From Capnocytophaga sputigena (lineage in GTDB: Bacteria; Bacteroidota; Bacteroidia; Flavobacteriales; Flavobacteriaceae): a stretch of 64,000 nt of DNA. The DNA lies in the NCBI RefSeq assembly GCF_900446695.1, contig NZ_UAVP01000007.1, positions 186,001 to 250,000 of the forward strand, read 5' to 3'. This document shows, piece after piece, positions 62,193 to 64,000 of the stretch. Both the position numbers and the translations under genes were made by a program. Numbering within the stretch: position 1 is the first letter of the stretch; the number at the start of each line of letters is the position of its first letter. The notes below the pieces were generated by a model that ran no database searches, was not told the origin of the DNA, and saw only the letters and a list, made by a program, of their open reading frames with translations.

Positions 62193-62200
62193 TAACTTTG
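62193..62200 (+). promoter_or_regulatory. -7 box before the fructokinase gene
   Basis: TAACTTTG is a full match to TAnnTTTG. No TTG at the right distance was found. The leader to the ATG is about 85 bases. Confidence 0.45.
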
Positions 62201-62230
62201 TACGCTGAAAAAGAAAAGAATTAACAACAA

Positions 62231-62270
62231 CACTCTCGCCTCACACCCTTAGAGGAGGGCAGGGGAGAGG
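62231..62270. repeat. G/C-rich imperfect palindrome
   Basis: CTCTCGCCT and AGGGGAGAG pair with one mismatch around an AGAGGAGGG centre; it resembles the second palindrome at 28890-28918. Confidence 0.45.
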
Positions 62271-62285
62271 ATAACATATAATACA

Positions 62286-63164
62286 ATGAAAAATACAGTA
62301 GTAGGATTGGGAGAAATCCTTTGGGATGTCTTCCCTGAAAGAAAAGTATTAGGCGGTGCGCCCGCTAATTTCGCTTACCACGTGTCGCAATTCGGCTTCA
62401 ACGGTTATACTGTGAGTGCCATTGGTGGCGACCTTCTCGGTAAGGAAATTCTAAAAAGTTTAGAAGAAAAAGAACTCAACTACATCATCGAAAAAACTGA
62501 TTTTCCTACAGGTACCGTAAAAGTACAGTTAGACGGTCGCGGGGTGCCTACCTATGAGATTAGCGAAAATGTAGCGTGGGACAATATTCCATTCTCTTCG
62601 CGTATCGAGAACTTAGCAAAGAACACGAATACCGTGTGCTTTGGCTCATTAGCGCAGCGCAATGAAGTATCGCGCGCTACTATCCACAAGTTCTTAGATT
62701 TGATGCCTGCCGAGAGTCTGAAAGTATTCGATATCAACCTCCGCTTGAAATACTTCAGCAAAGAGGTAATCGCCGATTCTTTAGACAAGGCAACAGCCTT
62801 AAAAATCAACGATGAGGAGATAGTAAAAATTGCCGAAATGTTCAATCTGCAAGGTAGTGATGAAGAAGTGTGCAAGCACTTGTTAGAGAAATGCAACCTC
62901 AAATTCCTTATTTTAACGCAAGGCACGAGAGGTAGTTATGTATTCACGCCTAATGAAAAATCGTTCTTAGGGACACCTAAGGTTACCATTGCCGATACGG
63001 TAGGTGCAGGCGACTCGTTCACGGCTGCCTTTGTAGCCTCTTACCTCAATGGTCGCAGTATTGCCCAATCACATCAATTGGCGGTAGAAGTATCAGCTTA
63101 CGTATGTCAGCAACACGGTGCGATGCCTCGCCTCGCCGATGCTCATTTAGAGTTGTTTAGATAA
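62286..63164 (+). CDS. Fructokinase (PfkB/ribokinase family)
   Basis: 292 residues. The N-terminal LGGAPANFAYHVSQFGF binds sugar, and the C-terminal DTVGAGDSFTAAFVAS contains the catalytic Asp and anion hole. It phosphorylates fructose to fructose 6-phosphate in the cytoplasm. By position it corresponds to BT1757. It lies 208 bases after the MFS gene and one base before the sensor gene, so it may be cotranscribed with the sensor. Confidence 0.92.
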   Translation: MKNTVVGLGEILWDVFPERKVLGGAPANFAYHVSQFGFNGYTVSAIGGDLLGKEILKSLEEKELNYIIEKTDFPTGTVKVQLDGRGVPTYEISENVAWDNIPFSSRIENLAKNTNTVCFGSLAQRNEVSRATIHKFLDLMPAESLKVFDINLRLKYFSKEVIADSLDKATALKINDEEIVKIAEMFNLQGSDEEVCKHLLEKCNLKFLILTQGTRGSYVFTPNEKSFLGTPKVTIADTVGAGDSFTAAFVASYLNGRSIAQSHQLAVEVSAYVCQQHGAMPRLADAHLELFR

Positions 63165-63165
63165 A

Positions 63166-64000
63166 ATGACTTTTAGAAGGTATCATATACTTTTCTTATA
63201 CTTCGCTCTCTTTGCTTGCCTCGCTTGCCAAAGGGAGCGAAACCCCCGTTATGTAATAGGGGTGTCGCAGTGCAGTGAAGACCTTTGGCGACAAACGATG
63301 AACGAGGAGTTAAAACGCGAAGTAGCCCTTTATCAGGCTGATGCTGAGGTGCTCATTCGCAGTGTGAAAGACGATACTCCCAAGCAAATTGCCGATATAG
63401 AGTGGTTCATAGAGCAAAAGGTAGATGTGCTCGTCGTTTCACCTAACGAGTCGGAAGCCTGTACCCCTGTGATTGAAAAGGCTTACCAGCAGGGTATTCC
63501 CGTGATTTTGGTCGATAGAAAAATCGCTACCGAGAGTTATACTGCCTATGTGGGAGCTAACAATTACCAAATAGGCAAAGAAGCAGGGCTTTATGCAATA
63601 GGCGTTCTCAAAGGCAAAGGCAATATCGCCGAAGTGCGTGGTACCAAAGGATCTACCTCCGATGCCGAGCGTCATAAAGGCTTTGTCGATGCCCTCAAAA
63701 ACGCCCCCGAAGTGCAAATAGTAGCCGAAACTTGGGGCAACTTCCTTCAAGCCGATGCCAAAACGCAAATGCAACAAATCTTCCAAGAGCACCCCCATAT
63801 CGACCTTGTCTTTGCGATGAACGACCCAATGGCAGCAGGTACGCACGAAGCTGCAATGCAGTTCAATGGCAAAATTCCTTTCATCATTGGCGTTGATGCC
63901 TTGCAACAAGTGGGCATACAAAATATAGAAAATAGCGTGCAAGATGCATCGTTTATCTACCCAACAGGCGGTGAAAAGGTGATAGAGCTCGCAATGAAAA
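63166..64000 (+). CDS. Partial sensor protein with periplasmic fructose-binding domain (HTCS-like)
   Basis: 278 codons are visible from ATG 63166; the frame is open to the window end. A hydrophobic N-terminus (LFLYFALFACLACQ) is followed by a type I periplasmic-binding-protein domain with YVIGVSQCSEDLWRQTMNEE, VDVLVVSPNESEACTPVIEK and VFAMNDPMAAGTHEAA. By position it corresponds to BT1754, the hybrid two-component system that senses fructose, whose kinase, receiver and AraC parts would lie beyond 64000. A free binding protein is the alternative. Its gene starts one base after the fructokinase stop. Confidence 0.75.
   Translation, partial: MTFRRYHILFLYFALFACLACQRERNPRYVIGVSQCSEDLWRQTMNEELKREVALYQADAEVLIRSVKDDTPKQIADIEWFIEQKVDVLVVSPNESEACTPVIEKAYQQGIPVILVDRKIATESYTAYVGANNYQIGKEAGLYAIGVLKGKGNIAEVRGTKGSTSDAERHKGFVDALKNAPEVQIVAETWGNFLQADAKTQMQQIFQEHPHIDLVFAMNDPMAAGTHEAAMQFNGKIPFIIGVDALQQVGIQNIENSVQDASFIYPTGGEKVIELAMK

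Overview
The window looks like a chromosomal segment of a member of the Flavobacteriia, most likely Capnocytophaga; the genus is my inference. The reasons are the Bacteroidota-type promoters (TTG, about 19-20 bases, TAnnTTTG) seen upstream of many genes, SusC/SusD outer-membrane uptake genes, many lipoproteins whose Cys is followed by acidic residues, a bacillithiol enzyme, a succinate dehydrogenase/fumarate reductase operon, a GH109 enzyme and AT-rich DNA. No rRNA, CRISPR array, transposase or recognisable prophage was seen. One tRNA (Ser, GGA anticodon) is present.

Layout. 1-7.7 kb: an unknown partial protein, a DUF1016/PD-(D/E)XK nuclease, TatD hydrolase, acyltransferase, cytosolic asparaginase, tRNA-Ser and an ExbB-TM protein-ExbD-ExbD energy-transduction operon. 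7.8-15 kb: a small beta-barrel, a Pif1/RecD-like helicase divergent from fur-purA, a DUF4870 protein and a SUKH-SUFU immunity-like protein. 15-20.8 kb (minus strand): a tightly packed run of glutathione peroxidase, two glycosyltransferases, hydroxyisourate hydrolase, polysaccharide deacetylase, VirK/YbjX protein, BshB1, a small membrane protein and an ECF sigma factor. 20.8-31.7 kb: DUF4254 protein, sdhCAB, a BioF-like enzyme, a GH109 alpha-N-acetylgalactosaminidase lipoprotein, an orphan MoxR-type AAA+ ATPase and a beta-propeller lipoprotein.

31.8-39.9 kb is the accessory region. It holds an ABC-type AAA ATPase, a WYL regulator, a small DUF6140-like protein and then a strikingly AT-rich block of three tightly linked genes: a TerB-like/dynamin-like GTPase (809 aa), a second dynamin-like GTPase of LeoA size (562 aa) and an FRG-domain protein. 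I read this as an Eleos/Leo-like anti-phage dynamin system with an FRG-domain accessory gene, and it is the best candidate here for a system that is not fully described. A uracil-DNA-glycosylase-like protein follows it. 39.9-50.3 kb (minus strand): AddA/RecB-like helicase-nuclease, DyP peroxidase, DAHP synthase-chorismate mutase, CopA copper ATPase, a metal-sensing AraC regulator, a beta-barrel and a PCMD lipoprotein.

50.6-64 kb is a complete fructan (probably levan) utilisation locus: SusC, SusD, a DUF4960 surface binding lipoprotein, a GH32 endo-levanase-like enzyme, a second GH32 with an N-terminal module, an MFS sugar importer, a fructokinase and the start of a sensor with a periplasmic sugar-binding domain. 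From memory the order matches the Bacteroides thetaiotaomicron fructan locus (BT1763 down to BT1754). Polymer would be bound and cut at the surface, imported by SusCD, finished to fructose, carried in by the MFS protein and phosphorylated. A set of 21-base-spaced TTTGATAGT repeats just upstream of susC is a likely binding site for the sensor/regulator.
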